64,000 nt of DNA from Actinomyces sp. ZJ308. Its GTDB lineage: Bacteria > Actinomycetota > Actinomycetes > Actinomycetales > Actinomycetaceae. This document shows positions 41,322-49,813 of the stretch, one piece after another (positions within the stretch are counted from its first letter, which is position 1; each line of letters opens with the position of its first letter). Location: assembly GCF_011752065.1 (NCBI RefSeq), contig NZ_JAAIJY010000002.1, forward strand, positions 153,909-217,908. The letters are read 5' to 3'. A program made the translations under genes and the position numbers. The notes beneath the pieces were generated by a model. That model was given only the letters and a program-made list of their open reading frames with translations, searched no databases and was not told the origin of the DNA.

Positions 41322-42179
41322 ATGACCGAGCACGTTCGTGCTGACGCCGAGGCCCTCGTGATCCGCGGCGCAGACGGCGCCGGGCCCTCCGAGGTCGTCG
41401 TCGGCGCGGCCACTGACGTGGGGCGCCTGCGCACGATCAACGAGGACGGCTACCTCGCCATCGCCCCGGCCTTCGTCGTCGTCGACGGCATGGGCGGGCA
41501 CGCCGCCGGCCGGATGGCCACGCAGGTCGCCCTCGACTCCCTCTACTCACTGGCCGGGACGACCGTCACCGACGTGGGGACCGTCGTCCACGCGGTGATG
41601 GCCGCCCAGGAGGCGATCGTCTCCATCCCGTCCCACGCCGCCTACCTGCCCGGCGCCACGATCGCCGGCGTCGTCCTGGCCTGGATGGAGGACGAGCAGG
41701 GAGTCACCCGGCCGACCTGGATCATCTTCAACATCGGGGACGCCCGGGTCTACCTGCTGCGCGACGACATGCTCTCCCAGGTCACCCGGGACCACTCCCG
41801 GGTCCAGATCCTGGTCGAGACCGGGGAGATCACCCCCGAGCAGGCGCGGCGCGACCCTCGCCGCAATGTCGTCACCCGCGCGCTGGGGGGAGGCATCGCC
41901 GACTCCGCGGTCCCCGATCTCTACAGCGTCCCGGTCGCCGCCGGAGACCGGCTGCTCATCTGCTCCGACGGCCTGAGCGACGAGCTCGACGACGAGGCCA
42001 TCGCCACCGTGCTGGCCGCCGGCTACACGGCGCAGCGCACGGCCGAGCTCCTGGTGGCGGCCTCCCTGGAAGGGGGTGGCCACGACAACACCACGGCCGT
42101 CGTCGTGGACTCCGTCGAGCTCCCGGTCTCCGCCCCGACAGCCGCCCTCGACGGCACCCCGACCCAGGAGGCGCAGTGA
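41322..42179 (+). CDS. PP2C-family Ser/Thr protein phosphatase
   Basis: 285 residues. Metal-dependent phosphatase with the PPM motifs: VGAATDVGRLRTINEDGYL, VVVDGMGGHAAG, IIFNIGDARVYLL, TRALGG, LLICSDGLSDEL and HDNTTAVVVDS. All metal-binding Asp residues are present. It removes phosphate from Ser/Thr kinase substrates in the cytosol and has no membrane helix. AAAGGGAG lies 5 bases before ATG 41322; the longer upstream frame lacks homology. Its stop (TGA) overlaps the GTG start of the FHA gene. No protein kinase gene occurs in this window. Confidence 0.93.
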   Translation: MTEHVRADAEALVIRGADGAGPSEVVVGAATDVGRLRTINEDGYLAIAPAFVVVDGMGGHAAGRMATQVALDSLYSLAGTTVTDVGTVVHAVMAAQEAIVSIPSHAAYLPGATIAGVVLAWMEDEQGVTRPTWIIFNIGDARVYLLRDDMLSQVTRDHSRVQILVETGEITPEQARRDPRRNVVTRALGGGIADSAVPDLYSVPVAAGDRLLICSDGLSDELDDEAIATVLAAGYTAQRTAELLVAASLEGGGHDNTTAVVVDSVELPVSAPTAALDGTPTQEAQ

Positions 42180-43660
42180 CCGCATCACCTCTGCCAGGCG
42201 AGCGCGTTCCGCTGCCCGAGGGGCTCACGCGGCTCTCGGACGGCTCTCTGCGGGCCGACGGCGTTGATGGCGTCGCCGTCATCACTCCGGCTGCCGGGGC
42301 CGCCTCGCGCACCGTCTCCGTCGAGGCGGGACTGCGGGTCCTCCAGGCCCTGGGGGGCACCTACCTGCCCAGGGTGGGGCCCACGGCGTCGACTGCGCAG
42401 GCCGAGGGGGACACGACGTCGACCACAGCACCGACCACGACGGCGCGGCAGACCGGCCTGCGGCCCGTGGAGGCCTGGGATGACGAGGAGGCCTCCGACG
42501 GCTCCGTCGGCATCGTCCCGGCGGATCCCGGTGACGAGACCACCCTGCTCAGGCCGGTCGCCCTGGTGACGGAGCTGCCGCAGGACCGGGATACGGCCCC
42601 GACGCTCCTGGAGACTGAGGACGTCTGGAGTCCGGACACCGATGAGGACCCTGGTGAGGACTCTGATGACGTCGTGCCCGTCGCGCATGCCGCGGAGCCC
42701 GCCGGTAACCGCAGCGCGGAGGCGAGCGCCGCAACGGGCCGGCTGGGCCGCGATGAGGACGGGGAGAACGAGAAGGACAGGGAGGACAGGGAGGACTCTG
42801 CCGCGGAGCCCGTCGTGCCGAGCCTCGCCGAATCCTCTCCCGAGATGCTGGAGACGGGCGTCTGGGAGGATCCCGACGACTCCCCTGAGCCTGTGGGCGC
42901 GAGCCGGCAGGACGCTGAGGCCGACGGTTCTGACACTGATGGCATTGGCCTGTTCCCGGACTACCCCGAGCCGGAGCCCGGATCGGGGCGTCGACGTCGA
43001 GGCGCTCACCGGGCCCCGTCGGCACCCTCGGCGAGCTCGGGAAGCCAGCCGACGGCCGACACCCCCACCGCGCCGGACAACTCCAAGAGCAAGCAACCCC
43101 AGCCGGTTCGTGCCCCCCAGCCTCTGGAGGCACTGCCCAACACCGAGGTCGTCTCCGCCTCCGAGGCCGCTCTCATCGCGGCGCCGCCGGTGCGGGCGTC
43201 GATCTGTCCCCAGGGGCACGCCAACCCGCCCGAGCTCCGGGACTGCCTGACCTGCTCCCTGCCCCTGACGGGCGTGTTCTCCTACGTGCGCCGACCGGCG
43301 CTGGCCACGCTGACTCTGTCGACGGGAGCCGCCGTCGAGGTCGCCGGTGACGTCGTCGTGGGACGGGCCCCCCAGCTGCAGCACGGGGGTGATCCGCACA
43401 TCGTGGCCCTGGTGGCGGTGCCCAGCCCGCAGCACATGGTCTCGCGCTCCCATCTCATGCTCACGACCTCGGGGTGGAGCATCCTGGCTCAGGACCTCGG
43501 CTCCTCCAACGGCACGGTGCTGGCCCGCCCCGGTGCGACCCCCGTCCTGCTGGGCTCGGGGATGCCGACGCCGGTCTTCATGGGGGACCTGATGGATATC
43601 GGCGACGGTGTGACGCTTCGTGTTGATCCACCGGCATGGCTGCGACCACGAAGTGGGTGA
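42176..43660 (+). CDS. FHA-domain protein with zinc-ribbon and long acidic linker
   Basis: 494 residues. N-terminal part (about 1-60) is of unknown fold; a very acidic, Thr/Glu/Asp-rich segment of about 280 residues follows, probably disordered. A zinc-ribbon-like CPQGHANPPELRDCLTCSLP (C-x-x-x-H ... C-x-x-C) precedes the C-terminal FHA domain: DVVVGRAPQL, MVSRSHLMLTT and DLGSSNGTVL contain the pThr-contacting Arg, Ser and Asn. FHA domains read phospho-Thr marks, so this protein should bind kinase targets that the upstream PP2C can reset. The GTG at 42176 overlaps the PP2C stop by 4 bases. Confidence 0.88.
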   Translation: MTASPLPGERVPLPEGLTRLSDGSLRADGVDGVAVITPAAGAASRTVSVEAGLRVLQALGGTYLPRVGPTASTAQAEGDTTSTTAPTTTARQTGLRPVEAWDDEEASDGSVGIVPADPGDETTLLRPVALVTELPQDRDTAPTLLETEDVWSPDTDEDPGEDSDDVVPVAHAAEPAGNRSAEASAATGRLGRDEDGENEKDREDREDSAAEPVVPSLAESSPEMLETGVWEDPDDSPEPVGASRQDAEADGSDTDGIGLFPDYPEPEPGSGRRRRGAHRAPSAPSASSGSQPTADTPTAPDNSKSKQPQPVRAPQPLEALPNTEVVSASEAALIAAPPVRASICPQGHANPPELRDCLTCSLPLTGVFSYVRRPALATLTLSTGAAVEVAGDVVVGRAPQLQHGGDPHIVALVAVPSPQHMVSRSHLMLTTSGWSILAQDLGSSNGTVLARPGATPVLLGSGMPTPVFMGDLMDIGDGVTLRVDPPAWLRPRSG

Positions 43661-43863
43661 GGTCATATTCTGCTCGACGATGCTTCGCCGGTGCGGAACC
43701 GGGTTCTCGGCAAGACTTGTCGTAGGCGCCGACAGCACCTCGTTGCAACGTCAGACAAGATCAGACAGCACCAGACGGCACTGGACGGATTGGTGCTACT
43801 GCGGCCCCGTCGCTCCGTTGCTGACCGCTCCGGAACGAGACCGGAACTGTGGAAGGAGAACTA

Positions 43864-44697
43864 ATGAGTGACCTGACCTGGACGGAGATGCCGGAGGTCA
43901 GTCCCGAGCAGCCCGACGAGCTCGTCCTGGACTTCTCCGGCGAGATCTACCGGGTCGCTTCCACCGACACCTTCGTCATCGGCCGAGGCGGCGACCTGGA
44001 CATCGACGACAACCCCTACCTCCACCGCCGCTTCCTGGTCTTCGGCTTCTCCGAGAGGCTCTGGTGGATCGCCAACGAGGGGAGCCGGCTGTCGGCCACG
44101 CTGACCGACGGCGAGGGGCTGGTCCAGTCGCGACTGGCCCCCGGAGCCCGCATTCCCCTGGTCTTCCCCCGGGTGATCCTCACCTTCTCCGCCGGACCCA
44201 CCACCTACGAGATCATCCTCATCACCTCCGGGGAGGACCACTTCTCCGGGATCGACGGCGTGCGCCAGTCCTCGGGGCAGACCACTATCGGGGTGACCCC
44301 GATGACCCGTTCCCAGCTGCTGCTCGTCCTGGCCCTGTCCGAGCCGGTGCTCAAGCGGGCCGGGACCGGAGCCGCCGAGATCCCCTCCTCCGCGGCGGCC
44401 GCGGCGCGCCTGGGATGGCCGTTGACCAAGTTCAACCGCAAGCTCGACAACGTCTGCGAGAAGCTCGACCGGGTGGGGGTGCGCGGGCTGCGCGGCGGAC
44501 GCGTTGCGGGAGCGGCCTCCAACCGGCGCACAGCACTGGTGGAGCACGCCGTGTCCACCCTCATGGTCACGGCCGAGGACCTCTACATGCTGGATGAGGA
44601 GCAGGCCGCCAACCAGGCGCCTGGCGACCAGACGGCCGAGCGCTCGGTCAGCACTGCTCCAGTGGCGCAGAGCTCGTCATCGGCACCGAGGCGATGA
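43864..44697 (+). CDS. FHA-like / winged-helix regulatory protein
   Basis: 277 residues. An FHA-like N-terminal beta domain (FVIGRGGDLDIDDNPYLHRR, FLVFGFSERLWWIANEG) carries the R-G and H-R turn residues, but lacks the classic S-x-x-H pair, so phosphopeptide binding is uncertain. The C-terminal part (MTRSQLLLVLALSEPVLKRA; then AAAARLGWPLTKFNRKLDNV; CEKLDRVGVRGL) looks like a winged helix-turn-helix. A Gln/Ser-rich tail follows. AAGGAG lies 6 bases before ATG 43864. The 203-base gap after the previous gene holds no gene. It ends one base before the possible start of the LmeA-like gene. Confidence 0.75.
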   Translation: MSDLTWTEMPEVSPEQPDELVLDFSGEIYRVASTDTFVIGRGGDLDIDDNPYLHRRFLVFGFSERLWWIANEGSRLSATLTDGEGLVQSRLAPGARIPLVFPRVILTFSAGPTTYEIILITSGEDHFSGIDGVRQSSGQTTIGVTPMTRSQLLLVLALSEPVLKRAGTGAAEIPSSAAAAARLGWPLTKFNRKLDNVCEKLDRVGVRGLRGGRVAGAASNRRTALVEHAVSTLMVTAEDLYMLDEEQAANQAPGDQTAERSVSTAPVAQSSSSAPRR

Positions 44698-44698
44698 C

Positions 44699-45607
44699 GT
44701 GGCACGAGGTGAGATGCGCGACCGGGGTGACGCCGATCTGCCCGAGGGGTCGGAAAGCGAGAGTGAGACGGGCGGGTCCCGGGAGGCCTTCTTCGAGGAG
44801 GTCCTGGAGGGCGACGCCGAGGAGCGTGATTCCGCGGAAGGTGGTCGACGCCGTCCCGCGCGTCGCCGGGGGCGACGCTGGATGGTGGTGCTCCTGGTGC
44901 TCGTCGTCGTTCTGACGGCCGGGGCCGTCGGGGCGGAGTACCTCGTGCGCGGACAGGTCGATGCCGCGGTGCGTTCCGCCCTGCCGGGGCTCAGCTCGGA
45001 CGCGAGGATCGCCACCAGGGGGATCGTCCTGCGCCAGCTCGTCGGCGGCTCGCTGGACAGCCTGACGGTGGACTCCGAGAGTCTGGAGATCACCTCCCGG
45101 GGCGAGGGCGGAGGCACGGTCACGCTCAGCGACGTCGACGTCGACCTCAGCCGCATCAGCCTGCGTTCCCCCTACCCGGCCGGCACCGTGACGGCATCGG
45201 CAACGATCGACTGGCGGCAGGTGGCCGCGCTCGCCGCCCGGTCTCATCCGAGGATGCAGGGCATGACGCTCAAGGCCAAGCGGACCGGCACGAGTGCCCA
45301 GGAGCCGGGAGCCATCCAGGCCTCGGCCTCCCTGCTCGGCCTGAGCGGCGAGGCGGAGATCGTGCCGTCGGTGGGGTCCGACGGCAGCCTGGTCCTGACC
45401 ATCACCTCCACCCGCATGGGAGGGGAGCAGACCGGGGTCGACGTCGGGGATGACAGCCTGCTCAGCTATGTCGGGCTGGACTCTTCGCAGATCACGGTCC
45501 CAGCCGACTCCCTGCCTCGGGGACTGCGCCCGACCAGCGCGATCGTCACCGACGACGGGATCCGGCTGAGCATGGCCGGAAGCCGGGTCAACCTCGGCCA
45601 GATGTGA
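44699..45607 (+). CDS. LmeA-family (DUF2993) phospholipid-binding membrane protein
   Basis: About 302 residues. An acidic, Glu/Ser/Arg-rich cytosolic tail of about 60 residues precedes a membrane helix (WMVVLLVLVVVLTAGAVGAE) and an extracytoplasmic DUF2993 domain: YLVRGQVDAAVRSALPGL then VTLSDVDVDLSRISL. In mycobacteria LmeA binds phosphoinositides and helps lipomannan elongation; here it may bind phospholipids outside the membrane. Start uncertain: GTG 44699 (1 base after the previous stop) or ATG 44714. The position between the FHA genes and moxR suggests co-expression. Confidence 0.8.
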   Translation: MARGEMRDRGDADLPEGSESESETGGSREAFFEEVLEGDAEERDSAEGGRRRPARRRGRRWMVVLLVLVVVLTAGAVGAEYLVRGQVDAAVRSALPGLSSDARIATRGIVLRQLVGGSLDSLTVDSESLEITSRGEGGGTVTLSDVDVDLSRISLRSPYPAGTVTASATIDWRQVAALAARSHPRMQGMTLKAKRTGTSAQEPGAIQASASLLGLSGEAEIVPSVGSDGSLVLTITSTRMGGEQTGVDVGDDSLLSYVGLDSSQITVPADSLPRGLRPTSAIVTDDGIRLSMAGSRVNLGQM

Positions 45608-45825
45608 ACCGGAGGTCACCGGCTCCAGGACGATTCGTCTCACATTTCCTCTGAAGTGACGTGATAGCGGCGAAAGGTGAGTGAGACTGTGCCGGGCCCG
45701 TGGGGAGGACTCTCCCCTCCCGGGTGCCCCAGCCGGCGTCGGCTCGTATAGCCTGCCAACGCGTCGCCCTTCCGGGCGTGAGCACACGGCGCGAGGAATC
45801 AAGCCAGAACCGACCAAGGAGAACC

Positions 45826-47154
45826 ATGAGCATGCAGCCTGAGCACCGTACCCAACCCGGCAGTCAGCCGGGCGGCTGGGGCAGTGGTCAGCCGACCGGG
45901 CAGCCGACGGGACAGCCGACCGGGCAGCCAGCTGGTCAGCCGACCGGGCAGGGAGGCCCGGCCATGGTCCAGCCGCCGCCGGCGTTCCCGCCTCAGGTCG
46001 ATCCGCAGGCCTCCGGGGCTCAGGCGTCCCCCTCGGCGCCGTCATCGTCCAGGGCGACGGTTCCCGGCTACCCCTCCGGGCCGGCGGCGCCGGCGGAGGA
46101 GAAGGTCGGCACCGGCCCCCTGCCCTCCCGTGAGGCGCTGCGCTGTGAGGCCCGCGCCGCCTCCAGCCGACGCGGCGCCGGGGACGCCGACGTGGAGCGC
46201 GCCGGCGTGCTGCTCAAGGCGGTGGCGGATATCTTCTCCCAGCGGGTCGTCGGCCAGGAGCAGCTGCGCACGGCGCTGGTCACCTCGCTGATGTCCAGCG
46301 GCCACATCCTGCTGGAGTCGGTGCCCGGCCTGGCCAAGACCACCGCCGCCCAGACGCTGGCCTCCGCCGTCTCCGGCTCCTTCCGTCGCATCCAGTGCAC
46401 CCCCGACCTCATGCCCAACGACATCGTGGGCACCCAGATCCTCAACTCCTCCACCGGTGAGATGACCACCCAGCTGGGGCCGGTTCACGCCAACATCGTC
46501 CTGCTCGATGAGATCAACCGGTCCAGCGCCAAGACCCAGTCGGCCATGCTCGAGGCCATGCAGGAGCGCCAGACCTCCATCGGCGGCGTCGTCTACCCGC
46601 TGCCGCACCCCTTCATGGTCCTGGCCACCCAGAACCCCATCGAGGAGGAGGGCACCTACGTCCTGCCCGAGGCGCAGATGGACCGCTTCCTCATGAAGGA
46701 GGTGCTCACCTACCCCCGGCCCTCGGAGGAGGCCGACGTCCTGGACCGCATCTCCAACGGCGCCTTCGACAAGCCCGTGACCGGACGGCCCATCTCCACC
46801 GACGACGTCGAGTGGCTCCAGCGGGCCGCCGAACGGGTCTACGTCGACCCTGTCATCAAGCAGTACATCGTCGCCCTCATCAACACCTCCCGCGGCGGAG
46901 GACCGCGGCCCGTGCCCGGCCTGGACCGGCAGGTGCGCGTGGGCGCGTCCCCGCGCGGCGGCATCGCGCTGATGAAGGTGGCCCAGGCCGTCGCCCTGCA
47001 GGAGGGGCGCACCTACGTCATTCCCGACGACGTCCGCCTGCTGCGCCACGGGGTGCTGCGCCACCGGCTGGTGCTCACCTATGACGCCCTGGCCGACGGC
47101 GTCGCCCCCGAGGCGATCATTGACGCCATCTTCGCCGCCGTCCCCACGCCCTGA
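45826..47154 (+). CDS. MoxR-family AAA+ ATPase
   Basis: 442 residues. The N-terminal 110 residues are a Gln/Pro/Gly-rich tail with GQPT repeats, unusual for the family (typical length 310-340). The AAA+ core has Walker A ESVPGLAKTT, Walker B NIVLLDEINRSS, sensor 1 ATQNPIEEEGTYVLPEAQMD and sensor 2/arginine-finger regions further on. MoxR proteins act as chaperones that insert or activate metal- or VWA-domain partners, normally DUF58 and VWA membrane proteins encoded next to them, as here. AAGGAG is 5 bases before ATG 45826. First gene of the tight moxR to Nudix run. Confidence 0.93.
   Translation: MSMQPEHRTQPGSQPGGWGSGQPTGQPTGQPTGQPAGQPTGQGGPAMVQPPPAFPPQVDPQASGAQASPSAPSSSRATVPGYPSGPAAPAEEKVGTGPLPSREALRCEARAASSRRGAGDADVERAGVLLKAVADIFSQRVVGQEQLRTALVTSLMSSGHILLESVPGLAKTTAAQTLASAVSGSFRRIQCTPDLMPNDIVGTQILNSSTGEMTTQLGPVHANIVLLDEINRSSAKTQSAMLEAMQERQTSIGGVVYPLPHPFMVLATQNPIEEEGTYVLPEAQMDRFLMKEVLTYPRPSEEADVLDRISNGAFDKPVTGRPISTDDVEWLQRAAERVYVDPVIKQYIVALINTSRGGGPRPVPGLDRQVRVGASPRGGIALMKVAQAVALQEGRTYVIPDDVRLLRHGVLRHRLVLTYDALADGVAPEAIIDAIFAAVPTP
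45886..45951 (+). repeat. 12-bp coding minisatellite in moxR (GQPT repeats)
   Basis: Five 12-base units encoding Gly-Gln-Pro-Thr/Ala run from 45886 to 45945, with a partial sixth. They differ only at third positions and one Thr-to-Ala change. Copy number could vary between strains by slippage. Confidence 0.85.
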
Positions 47155-47177
47155 GCCCGGTGGGGACCAGCTGAGCG

Positions 47178-48182
47178 ATGAGTATGGAGGCACCTGACGC
47201 TCTCGGAGCACCCGAGTCCGACCCCGGCGGCGGGCGGCGCGGCGCGCGGATCGAGCGCCTGCGCGCGGCCCTGAGCCTGCCGACCCTGCGCCGGGCCACC
47301 GGGCTGCTCGACGGGCGCCACAAGTCGGTCTTCGTCGGGCGCGGCCAGGACTTCGACGACATGTCCTTCTACCGGCCCGGGGACGACATCTCCGACATCG
47401 ACTGGAAGTCCTCGGCCCGTCTGGGCCAGCCGGTCATCAAGCGCTACCAGCGCGAGTCCATGATGTCGATGGTCCTGGCCGTGGACACCGGACGGACCAT
47501 GGCGGCGATGGCCCCCTCCGGGGAGGACAAGCGGGACCTGGCCCTCGGGGTCGCCGAGGTCTTCGCCTACCTGGCTCGCATGCGGGGCGACTCGGTGGCG
47601 CTCGTGGCCGGGGACGCCGGCCGGACGATCTCACGCCCGGCGCGCTCGGGGGCCAAGCACGTGGAGACCCTGCTGACCCTGCTGGCCCGCACCTATGAGG
47701 ACCTCGACGTACCCGTCGAAGGAGCGCCCGACGGCGTCTTCGAGCTGGCCCCCGGCGCGCCCCCCTCCAGCCTGCCGCGGCTCATGGAGCGGGTGAGCAC
47801 CTGGCACCGTCGTCGTAGCCTGGTGGTCCTCATCACCGACACCGCCCACCCCGGCCCCGACGCCGCGACCTGGCTGCGGCGCCTGTCGATCCAGCACGAG
47901 GTGATCGTCGTGCAGATCGAGGACGACGACCCGCTGCGCCCCGACGGCGGCCGCGGGCGGGACATCGACCTGCCCTTCGAGATCCCGGCCTTCCTGCGCG
48001 CCGACACCTACCTGGTGGCTCAGGCGGCAGCGGTGCGCGAGCAGTGGCGAGCCGCCGTCGAGCAGGTGCTCGACGCCCGGCACGTTGAGTACGGCGTCGT
48101 CTCCTCCGAGGAGACCCTCATCGACTCCATCGCCGAGCTCCTCCAGCGCGAGCGCGCCGCCGTGGCCCGAGGGAGGCGATGA
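47178..48182 (+). CDS. DUF58 domain-containing protein
   Basis: 334 residues. The conserved DUF58 segment RGQDFDDMSFYRPGDDISDI then DWKSSARLGQPVIKRYQRES is intact and the VWA-like fold with VLAVDTGRTM (D-x-T/S-G-R in place of a classical D-x-S-x-S) follows. No membrane helix was seen, unlike many homologues that carry two, so it is probably cytosolic. It is the usual partner of MoxR. The start is ATG 47178 or 47184, 23 bases after the moxR stop. The stop is 3 bases before the next gene. Confidence 0.9.
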   Translation: MSMEAPDALGAPESDPGGGRRGARIERLRAALSLPTLRRATGLLDGRHKSVFVGRGQDFDDMSFYRPGDDISDIDWKSSARLGQPVIKRYQRESMMSMVLAVDTGRTMAAMAPSGEDKRDLALGVAEVFAYLARMRGDSVALVAGDAGRTISRPARSGAKHVETLLTLLARTYEDLDVPVEGAPDGVFELAPGAPPSSLPRLMERVSTWHRRRSLVVLITDTAHPGPDAATWLRRLSIQHEVIVVQIEDDDPLRPDGGRGRDIDLPFEIPAFLRADTYLVAQAAAVREQWRAAVEQVLDARHVEYGVVSSEETLIDSIAELLQRERAAVARGRR

Positions 48183-48185
48183 CCC

Positions 48186-48707
48186 GTGCAGATCATGCCC
48201 CCGGTTCTCATGCCGATATGGATGGTCATCGTGATGATCATCGGGCTCCTCCTGGTGAGCGCCTGGCTGCTGCGCACCTTCCTGGTGACCCGTAGAGACA
48301 CCTCCCTCGAGGTCGGAGACATCCCGATGGCTCCTCGTGAGCGCCGTCAGTGGGGTGATCGCCTCACCGATATCACCCAGCGCTGGGACGGCGGGGAGCT
48401 GGACCTGCGCGAGCTGCACCTGGAGCTGGCGGCGCTGCTGCGCGGCTTCGCCGAGGCCCGCAGCGGCGAGGAGATCACCACCGCCACGGTCTCGGAGATC
48501 CTCGACATGGCCGATACCGCCGGCCCGCACTCGGTGGAGGAGCGCCGACGCAGCGTGCGCGAGGCGGGCCGTCCCCTCGACACCAACCCGCTGGGGCATG
48601 TCGGTGAGCTGCTCGCCGTGTGGGAGCAGCCCTCCTTCGACCGTGAGCCGGAGTCCGCCGCGCAAGAGGCCCTCAATCACGCACGGGAGGTGGTCACCCA
48701 ATGGTGA
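48186..48707 (+). CDS. Small membrane protein of the MoxR/VWA operon (BatC-position)
   Basis: 173 residues. One N-terminal membrane helix (IWMVIVMIIGLLLVSAWLLR) then a soluble helical domain: RRQWGDRLTDITQRWDGGEL and LDLRELHLELAALLRGFAEA, RSGEEITTATVSEILDM. I do not recognise the domain; similarly placed DUF4381-type proteins of Bat operons have one helix and a small cytosolic part. The GTG start lies 3 bases after the DUF58 stop, and the stop overlaps the next start by 7 bases, giving translational coupling. Confidence 0.7.
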   Translation: MQIMPPVLMPIWMVIVMIIGLLLVSAWLLRTFLVTRRDTSLEVGDIPMAPRERRQWGDRLTDITQRWDGGELDLRELHLELAALLRGFAEARSGEEITTATVSEILDMADTAGPHSVEERRRSVREAGRPLDTNPLGHVGELLAVWEQPSFDREPESAAQEALNHAREVVTQW

Positions 48708-49813
48708 TGCCCTGGCTGTTCGGCATCCTTGTCGCTCTTGCCGTGGTGGCGGTCATCGCGGTTCTCGTCCGCGATCGCCGCTCGAACGGACTGTCCGGCT
48801 CCTCGTCCCGAAAGCGCCTGGTGCTGCCCTGGAGGCGTTCGGAGATCCAGCAGACCGTGGAGCTCCCGCGGCGCCTGGCGAACTCGGCGAGCCTGTTCCA
48901 GCTTCCCGCGGTGCGCTCCCGTATCCGGTCCCAGCGCCGGCTCCACGCGCTCCTGGCGGTTCTGCTGGCCGTGTGCCTGCTGAGCGCCTCCGCCATCGCC
49001 GGCCGCCCCGTACGCGTCACCGAGCGCTCCGACGCCCTGGCCAACCGGGACATCGTCCTGTGCCTGGACGTATCGACGTCGATGGTGAGGATCGACTCCT
49101 CCGTCCTGACCACCTTCGCCGACATCCTGGAGGACTTCGACGGCGAGCGCGTGGGGCTCGTGGCCTGGAACTCCGCGGCGCAGACCATCGTTCCGCTCAC
49201 GGACGACTACGAGCTGCTGCGTCAGCAGATGGACGACCTGGGCGACGTCCTGGACATCGATCCGGACAATCCCACCTACAAGCAGGCGCTCAGGTACAGC
49301 GAGGCCTTCAGCGGGACCCAGAACCGGAGCATCAACGGCTCCTCCCTGGCCGGTGACGGGCTCGCCTCCTGCGCGCAGGCCTTCGACAACCAGGGCCTGG
49401 AGCGCTCCCGCTCCATCATCCTGGCCACCGACAACCAGGTCATCGACCCCGACAAGGAGCAGATCTACACCCTCCCCGACGCCGTCGACCTGCTGGCGGA
49501 GCGCAAGATCCGCCTGTTCTCCATCTACGGCGCCGACGACAAGCAGTCCCACCAGTACGAGCTCGACCAGAGCCCCGAGGACTCCCGCGAGGAGCTCAAG
49601 ACCGTCACCGAGGGACAGGGGAGGGGACGCTTCTACGACGTCGAGGACTCGGGCACCGGCGGCGACATCGTCAAGCAGCTGGAGAAGACCGAGGTCAACG
49701 CGCTGGGAGGCCGGAAGCAGACCCGTCGCACCGACGTCCCCCAGACGCTCGTCATCACCCTCTCCCTGGTGCTTCTGGGCTATCTGGGGCTGACCACCTG
49801 GAGGCGAGCATGA
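48701..49813 (+). CDS. Membrane-anchored VWA protein (BatA-like)
   Basis: 370 residues. Membrane helices near the N terminus (MPWLFGILVALAVVAVIAVL) and at about 85-103 (LLAVLLAVCLLSASAIAG), then a VWA domain with a full MIDAS, VLCLDVSTSM (D-x-S-x-S), and a C-terminal helix (TLVITLSLVLLGYLGL). The VWA domain is between the second and third helices. It contains segments of Asp/Ser-rich loops (AFSGTQNRSINGSSLAG). Bat proteins help resistance to stress and envelope integrity in other bacteria. The start could be ATG 48701 or 48707. It overlaps the next gene by 4 bases. Confidence 0.87.
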   Translation: MVMPWLFGILVALAVVAVIAVLVRDRRSNGLSGSSSRKRLVLPWRRSEIQQTVELPRRLANSASLFQLPAVRSRIRSQRRLHALLAVLLAVCLLSASAIAGRPVRVTERSDALANRDIVLCLDVSTSMVRIDSSVLTTFADILEDFDGERVGLVAWNSAAQTIVPLTDDYELLRQQMDDLGDVLDIDPDNPTYKQALRYSEAFSGTQNRSINGSSLAGDGLASCAQAFDNQGLERSRSIILATDNQVIDPDKEQIYTLPDAVDLLAERKIRLFSIYGADDKQSHQYELDQSPEDSREELKTVTEGQGRGRFYDVEDSGTGGDIVKQLEKTEVNALGGRKQTRRTDVPQTLVITLSLVLLGYLGLTTWRRA

